Under the pieces are notes generated by a model. That model did no database searches and was not told the DNA's origin. It worked only from the letters and a program-made list of their open reading frames with translations. Positions 10,301-21,566 of a stretch of DNA of 64,000 nucleotides are shown here, piece by piece; position 1 is the stretch's first letter; the number at the start of each line of letters is the position of its first letter. Both the position numbers and the translations under genes were made by a program. Source of the DNA: Trichosphaerium sp. ATCC 40318 (taxonomy: Eukaryota > Discosea > Flabellinia > Trichosidae); the NCBI GenBank assembly GCA_038496445.1, contig JALMLS010000397.1:248001-312000 (forward strand), written 5' to 3'.

Positions 10301-13129
10301 AGAGATGACAATGTCATTATGAAAGTACAACACACGACAAAAGGTGCAATTGAGATTTTTTTGCAAAATTACTTACAGCTACTAGGCGTAAAAGATATGC
10401 TTGGAGAGGAGATTTATGAAGAAGGTGCAATAATGATACGTTGAAAGTACTTATGTTTAATAGAGGGCAAAGAAACGTTAACATATCATTGCCTATCAGA
10501 GAAAGAGGGTATTAAACAAGTAATTGTTCCGTTTGCTGATCGTGATGATATTATTTTCCACAAAACCGTCAGAGTGCTTGCATTCAGTCTAAGTACACGC
10601 AAAGGAGCTATTACTTCTGATACGTTTAATGAACTTCAGGGGAGGCTTAGAAGTACGTGATTGTGGTCAACAATGAGCCAGGGTTCTTTTATTAACGTTT
10701 TGAATAGGATTCAAAGATGGTAGATATAAGTTGTTTATGAACTCTATGGTTCTTAAAGATCCTGATGGTAATGTAATATGCTTGTACTATAAGAATGGAA
10801 CGATAACTGTCGTTGTTCGTGGACTTGCTCCAAAGATGTGGAAGGTAAATACACGCTGACCTTGTATCTTTGTCTCACGTGTTTTAATTGTTGTAGAGTA
10901 ACCTTACAGCAGAACTCAACAAATTTGGCCTTAAGAGTTATCCTATATGTCCTTGTAGTGCTCAAATGGGTCAAGTAGTGAAATTAACTCAAGATGAAAT
11001 CAACAACGGTAGAAAGTGTACCTTTACCGGCCTCCAAATTAGCCGTGAAGAAATAGTTAATGGATTTCCTTGGCAGCGTAGCATTTCTGGCAATCCACTT
11101 TGGAGCACTGTCAGGTACAGCCACCCCTTGCTGAATAGCGTGTCTAATAAGTTCAAGATCTTCTATGATGGAAAAACGAACAGGGGAGCATGAGCACCTA
11201 TGGAAAAGGCAGGGAAACCTTCAATACACTGAGCTAACTATGAACGAAACATTTCAAGTACGAGCTCTTTTTTTTTTGTTTAGCAAGTTTCTCAGTTAAT
11301 GTACTTAGGACCGTAAAGAAGAATATCTTAGGATTCGTGATATGTTTTATACTTTTGTTGGAAAAGACAACACATCCTTGTTTGAGATGGAAAAGGCCAC
11401 AGTATTCCACAGCCCAGCAGTAGAAGAGAGGTTTAGCGGATTTTATTCTAAACTAGTACAACGAATGTTGAGGTCAGATAGCTCTCTTGCACGTGCACCA
11501 TCTGTCGTTACCAGTGAGTAAACTCAAGCATAATATACACAATAATGTTAACAGTATTCCTTAGAAGTACATCAAGATAAAGCACAGACGGAAAAGCAAC
11601 AGTGGCAGCAATGGTGATAGCCAATTTTTTTTCTCTATTAATTGTGTACTTAGGGTTTTGTCTCATTTGGAGAAATACTCTATGCGTGTATCAGGAAATG
11701 AACATATTAATCTGATCGCAGGATTCCATGGTACTTCTGAGGTACTAGATTCAACTTACAGAACGGAGTTTGTGTAACATTTCGGGTTAGGAAGTCAGCT
11801 TTAAAATCGCTGAAAACAATTTCTTGGAACCAGCGGATAAAGAACGGATGGGTATCAAGGTAACAGACCCTGGATACTTTGGTAATGGCATATACTTCAC
11901 TCAGTACCCTACATATGGTAATAAACATGAGAGACTCTTCTTTGCCCTAACAACAAGTTTAGGTTCGTTGTATGCTGAGACAAGAGAAACAGATAGCTTG
12001 CAGTGTATGGTTATTTCTTGGATTATGATGGGCACGTGTTATTTTAATGTACTATTTACTAATGTTTGTACCTTATTAGGTAAGCCTTATCCTGTCACAG
12101 AAGCACCTAATCCAAAAGATCCAAACACACTTCTTGGGAAGGGATTAGTTGTACGCTGGGTTTTTGTACTCTCGTTCTCAAGAAACTCATTTATCTCTAA
12201 GGATGGATATGACTCTCACTATGTTGTTGTAAAAAGTATGGATTCACGAGGTTTTGTACAGTGGCCTTGTCAACCTCATGAAGATCCGAATGCAGATGAG
12301 ATTGTCGTTTTCTCTAAAGACCAGGTACAGTAACACTGAAATTGCTCACTTAATAAAACCCTTCTAGATTCTCCCTCGATACCTTGTTTACTACAAGCGT
12401 GTTAATACAAATGTTGGTGAGAGTAACTCTGGATTGGTATTTACTCAAATGAAAGAGAAGAATTTAGAATGGCGTGATGCGGATAAGCTTGTTCTTTGGG
12501 TAGACAGTAACTTATCAGAGCAGAACAAAGTTTTGAAAAAGTCTATTGAATTGGCTAAAGGAAACATCAAAGTACTTGTCGTTGTCTTTGGTGTATTTGT
12601 GATGAGTGATGGTTAATGGGTTTGTTTAGGTTATTATTATGACTTCTTCTGTTGAGCTAAAAACTTGGCTTGAGAACGCTGCTAAGCATTTGAAAGGAAG
12701 AAACTTTATCATCATAACAAATAGATATAGAAAAACAGATGGTGGAGAAAAAGCAGCTAATAACCTTATTAAGTACGTTTGTTTAACATACATAGAGTTC
12801 ATTACATACTTATTTTATATCTTGCTGCCTATCATAGAGCAAAAGATCAACACTTTTATTTTTTTTTTTGCCTGTTTTGGCCTACAAACACAAACCTTGT
12901 ACCTCGTGGCCTGGTTCAGTGAAATTCAGCGCCTTGATTATATTTTTTAACGGTTTTTGTTAGGATGGTGCACAGTCAAAAAGAATGGAAATCTATTCCT
13001 ATTATTGTGTTTTGTGGTAATACAAAAGCAGCCAAAAATCTTGAAAAATCAAAATGTACAAAAGTTACAGATAAAGCAACTGATGTTTTATCATGGTGTA
13101 CCACTCTAAAAAAGAAACCATTTAAATAA
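7396..13129 (+). CDS. Multidomain signalling protein: degenerate Rho, Roc-COR, PARP-type ADP-ribosyltransferase, receiver-like tail
   Basis: A single spliced frame of roughly 1,320 residues. Residues 1-186 are Rho-like: [35 protein letters not shown] and ECSA are kept, but the P-loop reads [12 protein letters not shown] and the TKxD site has become GGQLEF, so nucleotide binding is doubtful. A basic [11 protein letters not shown] follows, then a Roc GTPase (about 220-390) with intact GHGGSGKTT, DFGGQ and NKLD, then a COR-like region to about 860. At about 990-1160 is an ADP-ribosyltransferase fold: [38 protein letters not shown] and [10 protein letters not shown], which keeps the His-Tyr-Glu triad. 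The last 150 residues ([27 protein letters not shown]) look like a receiver domain without its phosphoacceptor Asp. Exons join in phase throughout, including one GC-AG intron at 12032-12079. No ATG or stop separates the modules. Confidence 0.8.
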
Positions 13130-13373
13130 ATAATTTTGGAGAAAAAGAACAAGTATTATACACGTACTACTCAATTAACGTTTTAGACACTATGAAAGTG
13201 AAAAACATACGATACGAATATAACATATGATTGGCTTTTTTTACTGTAGATGTACTATACGGTTGTAGTACTTTAAGGAGTAAAAAATCTTCAATACTAT
13301 ATCCAAAGGAAGCAACACAAGAACAGACGATCTTATGAATTTGAAGAACTACTAGCTTAATGACATGTAAATA

Positions 13374-15039
13374 TTAATTATGTTCTATTGTACGCCTTTT
13401 AGATAGTCCATTTCTTATTATGGTATCAAAACAATCAGCAACTAGAGAAAAGGAATCAGCGATGACAAGAGAGAAACAAATTCACAAAAAATGGACTCTT
13501 TGCTTTGTCCACAATGTATGACATTATTACACTAACCTCCTTGTCCAGTAATAGCTGATACCTCAAAATATTTGCATTTATGAAGCAACGCACATTGTTT
13601 TGCTTCTTTGTCAAGAACCTGAGTAAAGATTTTCAGTTCAGATTTTTTTCTTGGTTTTCAAAACAAAAAAGAGTTGTCGTCTTATTGTTACAGACTGTGA
13701 ATCAGCTAAACATGTATTTTAACAACGTACTTTCCTACTACCACGCTTATCGGACTTGTTGCCAACAAGATAGATAGGTCTTTTTGTAGCCATACCAAGA
13801 AGTAGTTTTACATATTCAAAGCTCTCAGTGGAAGTTATGTCAAACACAAACATTGTTCCTATACTTAATAGATCTAAATCATCATTCTAAAAAAATAGGA
13901 CTATCAGTCTAAATTCTTACTTCGTTAAAAAGACTACGTGTGAATATTCAAGTAAAGAAACTTGAACAACTTTTTTGTTAAGTTCCATCTCGAGGTTTAT
14001 TGTCTTAACGAACATTAAGTGAACGCTGAGTAGCCTTGAAAATTTACCTTTCTGAATGCTCTACCTTCTTTATAGTTTAGTACAATCTTATCCTCTACAA
14101 AGTAGTGACACAAGCTAGTTTTGCCTATGAAAAACCGATTAATAACTGCAAATGAAACGTATATTTTTGTTATTCTTTCGGCTGCTCTTTTCACTCCTCT
14201 TGAGTTTTTACAATGACGCATGGCATTGAAATTTTAATGATAAAATTCTTGCTTACCACAACCATCTAATCCAACTATATGTATGCGCACTGACACTTCA
14301 TGTAATTCTCTACAGAACGGTAAAAATACAGTTGTGTTCTTATTTTTTTTTGTTTTTTAGCCTGGTAACAATTCCGTACATATTGAATATCCGTTTATAC
14401 CATTTATCATACTCTTTCCATAAAACAAAAACACCTGGAGATATCTCAAAAGTGCGATACAAAGACTGCCCTTCAAATCCATGATCAGACTTAAAAGAGA
14501 GCTCTCCACCTTCCATTTTTATTTGCTTCATTTTATCACGTGGTATTCCATAAATAACGTTCTAAGCAATTATTTTAGAATCTCCATAGCCTATACATTA
14601 ACTGGTCGTACCTCAGTAATGATGTCATAGAATGTTATTTGCTTTGGAGTTACCTTGACACGCATTGTAACGTAATCTCGCTTAAAATAGTCGACAACCA
14701 TTGAAACTACGTTTCTATAAGATACAAACAAATTCCAACGCACCCAGAGTTGTATTAGGCTGTTCTGTAGTAAATCCATCTAGTTTGCCTTCATGTTTAT
14801 TAACTCTTACAAGAAAGTCTCCACTGCAGAGAATAGCATTGTGGCATGCGATGAGAAGCTTTTTAAACCAGTTAAACTGAAATTTATCAAATCAAAACGT
14901 CAAACGAACTAACGCGAAGAGCAGGTGTGTGTATGATTGTAACGTGCCATCTTGAACAGACACGTTGAAGAACGGCCAACTGTAATGGCTCTAACAACTC
15001 TAGGATACCCACAAGTAATTCTTGGGGTAAAACCTCCAT
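13374..15039 (-). CDS. F-box protein fused to a Ras-like small GTPase
   Basis: It starts MEVLPQELLVGILELLEP and continues QRVCSRWH, a clear F-box of about 40 residues that should bind SKP1 and so a cullin-1 ligase. A middle region of about 150 residues has no recognised fold; it includes WFKKLLIACHNAILCSGDF and KMKQIKMEGGELSFKSDHGFEG. The rest is a small GTPase: RIHIVGLDGCG, then KTSLCHYF across an intron at 14125-14256, FVFDITSTESFEYVK, LVGNKSDKRGS and KYFEVSAITGQG. G1, G4 and G5 are intact. The protein ends KRRTIEHN with TAA at 13374-13376, and no CaaX box is present. Introns of 31-132 nt join all parts in phase. The likely role is a GTP-regulated substrate adaptor, which is inference. It is convergent with the Roc-COR gene. 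Confidence 0.75.
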
Positions 15040-15340
15040 TGTCGCTTTTGTTTAGACCGTTGCTGACCACTTTTGACTTGTTACGCTACTGTTGATTGTG
15101 GCCACAACGCAATACAGTCCGGTGTACACACTCTAACGAAAGGCTTTCAATTGTCAACGTAAAAAGCCGGAAATGGCGATTTTGCTGTCAAAAAAAGTAA
15201 AAGACTTTTTTAAAGAAAACTCGACCATTTTCAAACAGGCTTTTTCTCGCTACATCATACCATAGTCACACTTGGTTCTCCTATAAGTAAAGGACTTGCA
15301 GTGGCAGAAATTACGTGGATATCGGCACTCACTTCAAACC
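15040..15340. other. Intergenic region
   Basis: About 300 bases between the start of the F-box/GTPase gene and the stop of the next minus-strand gene. It should hold the promoter of the first and the 3' end of the second. No further feature is seen. Confidence 0.5.
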
Positions 15341-17514
15341 TTAAGCAGAATTTATTTTCGTATACAAAAATATAAGTGACGCCAAAAGTGTGACACAAAC
15401 AAGTCTTTCTGAAGCCGATGATGATGTTGTTGGAGGTGTTGTTGTTATTATTGATATTGGTGTTGTAGTTGGTATTGTAGGTATAAAAGGTGGAGAAGGT
15501 GTAGGCACTAAAACAACCTGTCAAAATTATCATAAAAAGATGAAAAGTCAAAAGTGTACTTGGGTTTGGTGTTGCTGTTGGTTCTAATGTAGGCGCTTTC
15601 CTATCAGATACTGAAATTGTATTTGTATTAGGTTTATAGTGCATTTATGTATCAAAAAGAGACGTACTGCATGTTCCATTAGTATAGCAAGGAGACATTG
15701 TTTCTCTTTTCAAACATGGTATGAGAGACATATTACATCTATCACAATCCAATTGATTACAAGAAAGATCGCTATCTTGATATTAGCTCTATCCCTTTCA
15801 TGTACAATAACAACAAAAAGACTCAAATACTAAAATTGAATCGCACCATTGAAGAATTTCGCTGTATCCTTCAAACGTGTTTTCATCGGGACAAATATTT
15901 ATAAAGTTATTTGATACAACCCTAAATAAGATATAAAGAGAACAGCCAGTTGTATATATTGCAATTGGAAACTAAATATATGATAAAAAAAGCAACACGT
16001 GGTGCTTTACAAACAATTTTCTGTTTGTTCAAACTTTTTCTGACTGTCAGCAACGTACAAGTTTGTTAGACGTATGTTTACTTCAGGAATTCTACCGTGT
16101 ATGAAGTTACTGCTTATGTTCCTATGTCATTATTTTGTAAGTTAGTTTCTAACGCGTAAGGATGAACAAATATACTTACAATATCCTAATTTCGCCGTCG
16201 AATAACTGCTTTGGGATGGTCCCTGTCAATTGGTTTTCCTGCAAGTACCTACAATAAATAAGCAAATGCCATTTGCCTAGCGACATACAATTGATGTAGA
16301 GCTGGATAAGTTGCTGGGGGTATTGTACCAGATATTCTGTTTTTCTTAAAATGCCTGTACAACAAAAATAAAGGTTAACTGGTGTTTTAAAAGCACGTGA
16401 CGTACATTCGTTCCAAGTGGGGACTCTCCGAGTAAGATAAAGGAATTGTGCCACTTATTTTATTATTTTCTACTGCCCTTTATTACCTTTGAGTACACAA
16501 CAGATCAAGGGACTAACGTACAGAATTTGCATATTTTTGCTGAAAGATGCAGGCAATGTTGTGAAAAAGTTAAAACCACCCAAACTATCATTGGCAGTGA
16601 GTTTGAAATTATATCTGTTAGTGCTTACAAGGTACGTAAATTCTCAGCTTTTTCTAACGCTTGAAGGGAACCAGATAAAGCATTGTGACTTACATACCTA
16701 AAGTAAAACAATAATCTTTTAAAAAATTCTCATGATGCTAAACAAGATAACGTACAATATAACCAACATTGGTGATACTGCCTTCAACGGTCCGTAAAAC
16801 ATATTGTTATTAAGGTATAAAACTAAAAGTGTTGAGGATGTGCCAACAAAATCAGGCAAATATCCAGTAAGGAAATTATATTCCAGCAGCCTATTTTCTT
16901 GCTTAGCAAAAAACACATTAATCAGTCTATTTTCGTACAGTTGCTTAATAGTAGGTGAAATAGTATCTGGTAATGTTCCAGAAATGCTTGTGTTCCTTAT
17001 GAGTATTTTTGATAAAGGTGCGTTAAGCAGTGTTTGCGGAATTGTTCCATAAATCCCTTGCTGGTCATGTATTGTACTGAAAAGGGTAAGTAAAAAATGT
17101 ACTCTTGATACCTTTCACACGTACAACGAAGTAAAGTTAGAGTCAATCTGATCAAATATGTCTGGAATGGTACCATGAAGTTGATTTGGATATGCAAACG
17201 AGCTACTTGTTGTAAGGAACGTATCAAGCGGAATTGAAAGTACAATTTGGTGACAACACTCCCTGAGCACTCTATGAGTCGGCCTAGTGGGGAAGGATAT
17301 TGGAAACCACCACACCAAGAATCTACATCAGTGGTATTTGCCTGGGCAGGCCAGCCAGAAAAGCTTGCTAGAATAGAGTGTTGGCAAGACAAACGAAAAT
17401 GTTCATACCAGCAAACTGTCTCAAGAAGTTTACATATTTTGGAGATAGTTTGGTTTGTACTGAACTAATCGAGCTTGTAACAATCAAAAACAGAAGCAAG
17501 AGTATTGGATTCAT
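15341..17514 (-). CDS. Secreted leucine-rich-repeat protein with Cys-rich segment, Pro/Thr stalk and GPI-type tail
   Basis: It starts MNPILLLLFLIVTSSISSVQ, a signal peptide, followed by a cap with SFSGWP and WCGGFQYPSP. LRRs of the plant type follow, such as NQLHGTIPD, ISGTLPDTI, NFLTGYLPDFVG, ISGTIPP and NQLTGTIPKQL, and a last unit containing FIHGRIPE. After a splice to VVSNNFINICPDE comes a small Cys-rich segment (CNQLDCDRCN). Then a Pro/Thr stalk (LEPTATPNP, PTPSPPFIPT, PTTTPISIITTTPPTT) leads to a Ser-rich site and a hydrophobic end, LVCVTLLASLIFLY, with TAA at 15341-15343. That end suits GPI attachment at the cell surface. It has many introns of 30-110 nt. Its function is unknown; adhesion or recognition would fit. 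The cap and stalk resemble other surface proteins in this window. Confidence 0.68.
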
Positions 17515-17528
17515 TGCGACAAGTGTTA

Positions 17529-17762
17529 TGTAATATAATAATACTGTTACTTTGTAACACATACTCACTGAATAGCCTTTGGTCCTCACGTTACGATAAA
17601 AAGTGTATTTGATGAATAGCCTTTGAAGTTAAGAGGCTATTTGATGTAACATAATAATGCAGTTGTACTTTGTCAACACATACTCACTGAATAGCCTTTG
17701 GCAACTCACGTTTTATGATAAAAAACTGTATTTAGTGAATAGCCTTTGAGGTTGAGAGGCTA
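17529..17762. repeat. Two-copy tandem repeat with hairpins, upstream of the LRR gene
   Basis: Two diverged copies of about 116 bases begin at 17529 and 17645. Each carries acatactcactgaatagcc, a short variable part and then a second gaatagcctttga. In copy one AATAGCC is followed after about 13 bases by its exact inverse GGCTATT, so a hairpin can form. In copy two the inverse is only partly kept (GGCTAgcc). The array sits just upstream of the LRR gene start on the minus strand, where the promoter should be. Confidence 0.7.
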
Positions 17763-17897
17763 GCCATAGGAGCGGTTTTAACATACATTCTGTAACAATA
17801 ACATGGCAAGCATCCCTTTTGAGATAGTCACAGAACATGATTCTAAGTTGTTCAATTTCTTCAGCGATAACACTTACAGGCGTTTGTTGTACTTTAT

Positions 17898-20800
17898 TTA
17901 CAAGACATCGTTGTGATAGCTATTACTAGCAGGTCGTATACGCGTTTTACGAAGTGTCCAAGGCATGCACGCGTGCCTCATACAAGGTATATAAATTATA
18001 CCAAAAATAATGAGTACAAAAACCTACTCGCAGAAGTTACGAAAGAAATAGGAAAAAGAAGTATTGTTACGCACAACAAGTAGAATTCCTAGTACTACTC
18101 CAATAATGATGGGTAATGTATTGCCATCTTTGCATTCATCAGTAGGAATTGTAAGCACATCCAACCTACAAACAACAATGAATACAAAAAGCCGGTAGAG
18201 CCAGGTTCCTTTGTTTTGAAAAAAACGCACTTTGTGCTGTCCACTTCTTGTAGTGTATCAACGCAATCATCACTTATCACCTCTACGCTTCCATTTATAC
18301 AAGATGATTGAATCACAGTGAACCTCATCTCAGAAGATTGATCAACTCCTGTGACATCAACAATAAAAGTACTGTTTGGATGAATAAATAGACAGCCTTC
18401 CAAAAAAAAAAATGAGATCATGTTTGTCAGTTGTTTTACTTGCTCGCACCTGTTACTTCTAAAGTGCCTCCATCCTGTACGATTACTTTAACGTCCCCAA
18501 AGTTATTAAAGTCTCCATTAATGACTACAGGTGTTGTGATGACAATAGTGATTGGATTGATCACGTCTGTATCAATAACACAAGGAGATATACTATCATC
18601 ACACTGCAGACAACTTGTATTACCGCAAGTCACTACAATAACCTTAGTACAAATTTAACCTACGTTGTAATAGTCCGTACATGTATCGTCTACTACAGGC
18701 GCCTGTGGAGCTGAGAACGGAGACTGGGTGGGAAAAAGTGTTGGCGACAAAACTGGCGATGTTGGCTCTTCTGAAGGCGATTCTGTAGGTGCTTCTGAAG
18801 GTGACGTTGTTGGAAATCCAGGAGGAGGTATAAATATTCCACAGGCCAAGTAAGAACCAATGAAGGGATGTGAATATTCGACAGTTTCTAAACAGTCCGT
18901 CTTTGGATGTTATTACAAATTTATTTGATGTACCATTTCCACAACATGTATTTGAATTACAATCAAAGCATTGTAAGGGCACTATTTTACAAAATTAGTT
19001 AGTAATAAAGAACTTCTTACTAACAAAAACCACTTCAAAGCCTTGCGAAAGGAGATAGATAGAAATTTATACATTAAAACTAATTGTTATAGCAATTAAT
19101 AATAAAGTGCCACGACTTTATGATCACGTGTAAACAAAAGTGCTTTAGGTTGGGGTGTACCTACTGGCTCGCATGATGGTTGCACTGTGGATGCATTGCC
19201 ACATATATGGTTGTTATCTTCAGCAATAAAAAATCCAGAATTTTCACAATCAACGTTACTGTCTGTCACTAAATTAAGATTTTGCGTTAGTTCAAACAAC
19301 CAAAAAAAAATGATAATTCTTGTTGTTACCTATGTCTATCCTTGATATTTGTACAGTATTCCTGTTATTATCACAAATAAATTAAAGACTGCTTTGTGTA
19401 TATAAATGCAGTAGGCGTACGATAAGGTCACGTTAGCATTGTTTGCGTAAATGGTTTGTCCAAATACCCCAATACTAGCAACAAAAAAGTTAGTGGAATT
19501 GTACCACGATCTCCTTTCTAAAAGTTAACCTACTTTCTTACTTACGTATTACACTCATTTAGATTAAATGCACATGATGTTAATAGTAAATTAGACTTTG
19601 TACTTATTCCACAACCTTTATACTCTTAATTTCAGAAAAAAACCAGAAAAATAGTTTAAAATGTTTTTTTATTGTACCTGTTCCCGAAAACCTCCTTGAA
19701 TCCATAGGAGTATTTATAGAATTTCTCACAAACGCTGTGTTCTCAATAAAAGCATAGTTAACACCAATCCCTATATTCAACGCTCCACCAAAAGCAGACA
19801 CTTGTAGGTAGCATTAAATTTCTGTCAAAAAGATATTTGTTTCTTTACCTGTTTCCATAGAGATGTTCATTGAGTTTAATGTGTTATTTTCAAATAAACA
19901 TGCGTTCATTGTAAACTAAAAGAAGCTCAACTGTTTAATCCAATGTGATTGTTAGGTAGCTAGTTTTTAACTTGTTCGTACATTAGCAACATTTTCAATA
20001 TCTAGACCACCTCCTAAACAGAGTCAAGATTACAAACAACCAAAAAAACAACAATATATTCTGGGGTTTTTGGCTTACCTATCATAGTTTCTAGGTTGTC
20101 TGTGTGTATGCTATTACGTATAATTTTGGTCGTAGTTATATCTACAACATCTGCTCGACTAATGTACATACCACCACCACTAAGCACTTCACCATCAACA
20201 TCTCTAACCAACATGTTGTCCGAAATAACCACATCCAAAATAAACACGTTCACACTAATTACAACACTTGTAAGAGAATACAATAGATAAAATGCCAGTA
20301 CCAAGAGTCTATCGTAATTGCACCATGAGCAAAACTACTAGTGGATAAAGAAGTCACATCCCTTATAGTTGTGTCGCTAGCGTCAAAAGGTTATACTTGG
20401 ATTAGGTTTTTTTTTTAACTAGCGCACGTGACACGAAGCGTTGATGCGCCTGCTATGACCAAAGGCCCACAAGAAGAGAAAATAACGCCGTTAATAGATA
20501 ATTCATAATTAGATGCGTTAATTCGCACTGTAGTATTACAAGTAACCTCTACACCGAATCGTGCTACGTTAAACAAAGTGTAAACCGGAGAAAGCAAAAA
20601 CATCAAAAAAAACGCACAAGCTTTGATAAAAGTATTGTTTGAAAGATCTACGGTACTGTTGGCAAACCACGTGTGATTAAAGTCTCCAAGGGTGATGTTA
20701 TTGTATCCTTCTAGAATATAACAGGCTATATCACCACCACAGTCGTCCATTGGGTCCGTGGTAACTAAAGCACGCCGATTAGATAACATTACAAATTTGG

Positions 20801-20920
20801 TTCAAGGTGCGGTTGTTTATCACGTGTACCATTTTGAGCATTCGATAGCGTAAAGAACGCGATCAAAGCGCATAGGAGATAAATCGCTTGTATTTGTTGT
20901 TTCTGCGTAGATTCCGCCAT
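17898..20920 (-). CDS. Single-pass surface protein with beta-helix-like ectodomain and Pro/Thr linker
   Basis: It starts MAESTQKQQIQAIYLLCALI, then AFFTLSNAQN, a signal peptide or signal anchor; this exon splices in phase to VTTDPMDDCGG. The ectodomain repeats short strands and Asn-rich turns, such as NNITLGDFNHTWF, VDLSNNTF and GGGMYISRADVVDI, which resemble a right-handed beta-helix of the pectin-lyase kind, with many N-glycosylation sequons. A Pro/Thr linker follows (TTSPSEAPTESPSEEPTSP), then CGNTSCLQCDD and two more beta-rich segments. The end is TLPIIIGVVLGILLV spliced to FVLIIFGIIY, one membrane span, then a basic tail ending NSYHNDVL. The TAA stop lies inside a TAAATAAAG context that may serve as the polyadenylation signal. 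Exons in the 18.6-20.3 kb stretch are only partly resolved. The ligand is unknown. Confidence 0.6.
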
Positions 20921-21566
20921 CTATTCAAGTATTTAGAGATAACTGACCGCCCTGTGATGAAGGGTCTTGAATTTCTGGACAATAACGCAATATGAGTACA
21001 CAACTGTTTTCTATGAACTAGAGAAGGAAGAATTCTTGAATATCCAAATGCTATACAGAGGTCGGTATGTGCTTTGTGGTAAGAACTAGGGGAAATTACT
21101 TTGTGCTGCTCTAACATATGGCTTAAAAGAAAAAGGAATAAGCACAATATTACGAATCTTGAAGGATTGAAAGCATTGGCTTATGTGTACACGATTAAGT
21201 TATGAAATTGCAGGAATAATATTACGTACTACGGAATCAAGGCATTGGCTGGTGTACACGATTAAAGTATCAAAATGTGACACCACGTCGTAGCAATAGC
21301 CTACGTATGATTTTACCCTTAAATGAGCATCAATTGTATGGTATACTCACAGCGGGGTTCAAAATGCAAGGCATTCATGTATCGTTTCGTAAAAACATCC
21401 TCTTTATAGTTGAAAACACGTGACCTTTTACGGTGTTTTGTATAATTTTATTGGTATCTTTGTACAACGGGAAAAATTGTAATAGAGGAAAGGGCATGGT
21501 AAAAACCAAACCTTTTTGTGTTGGGTTTTTTCTTTTTTTTTTGGTTTTAGTTTCTCTTTCTCTCTC
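20921..21566. other. Intergenic region with a decayed LRR fragment
   Basis: About 650 bases between the surface-protein gene and the end of the lipid-transfer gene. It holds the LRR remnant described separately, possibly extending to the left. A CACGTG lies near 21416. Nothing else is supported. Confidence 0.5.
21151..21266 (+). pseudogene. Decayed fragment of an F-box/LRR-family gene
   Basis: In one frame the plus strand reads EGLKALAYVYTIKL, a stop, NCRNNIT and then YGIKALAGVH followed by a stop. This is the repeat unit of the two intact F-box/LRR genes (for example EGIKALKGVHEIHL, HCKNVT, DEGIKALAGVH). The two copies of the motif lie 69 bases apart, one unit plus one codon. In-frame stops and the lack of any surrounding open frame show that it is dead. 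Weaker likeness (DRPVMKGLEFL) near 20940-20990 hints that the relic began further left. Confidence 0.7.

Noticed and set aside
15255-15644. Minus-strand open frame of 129 codons rich in Asn and Thr
   Set aside because: The true reading uses another frame with an intron, giving a Pro/Thr stalk and GPI-type tail; this frame only passes through the repetitive DNA.
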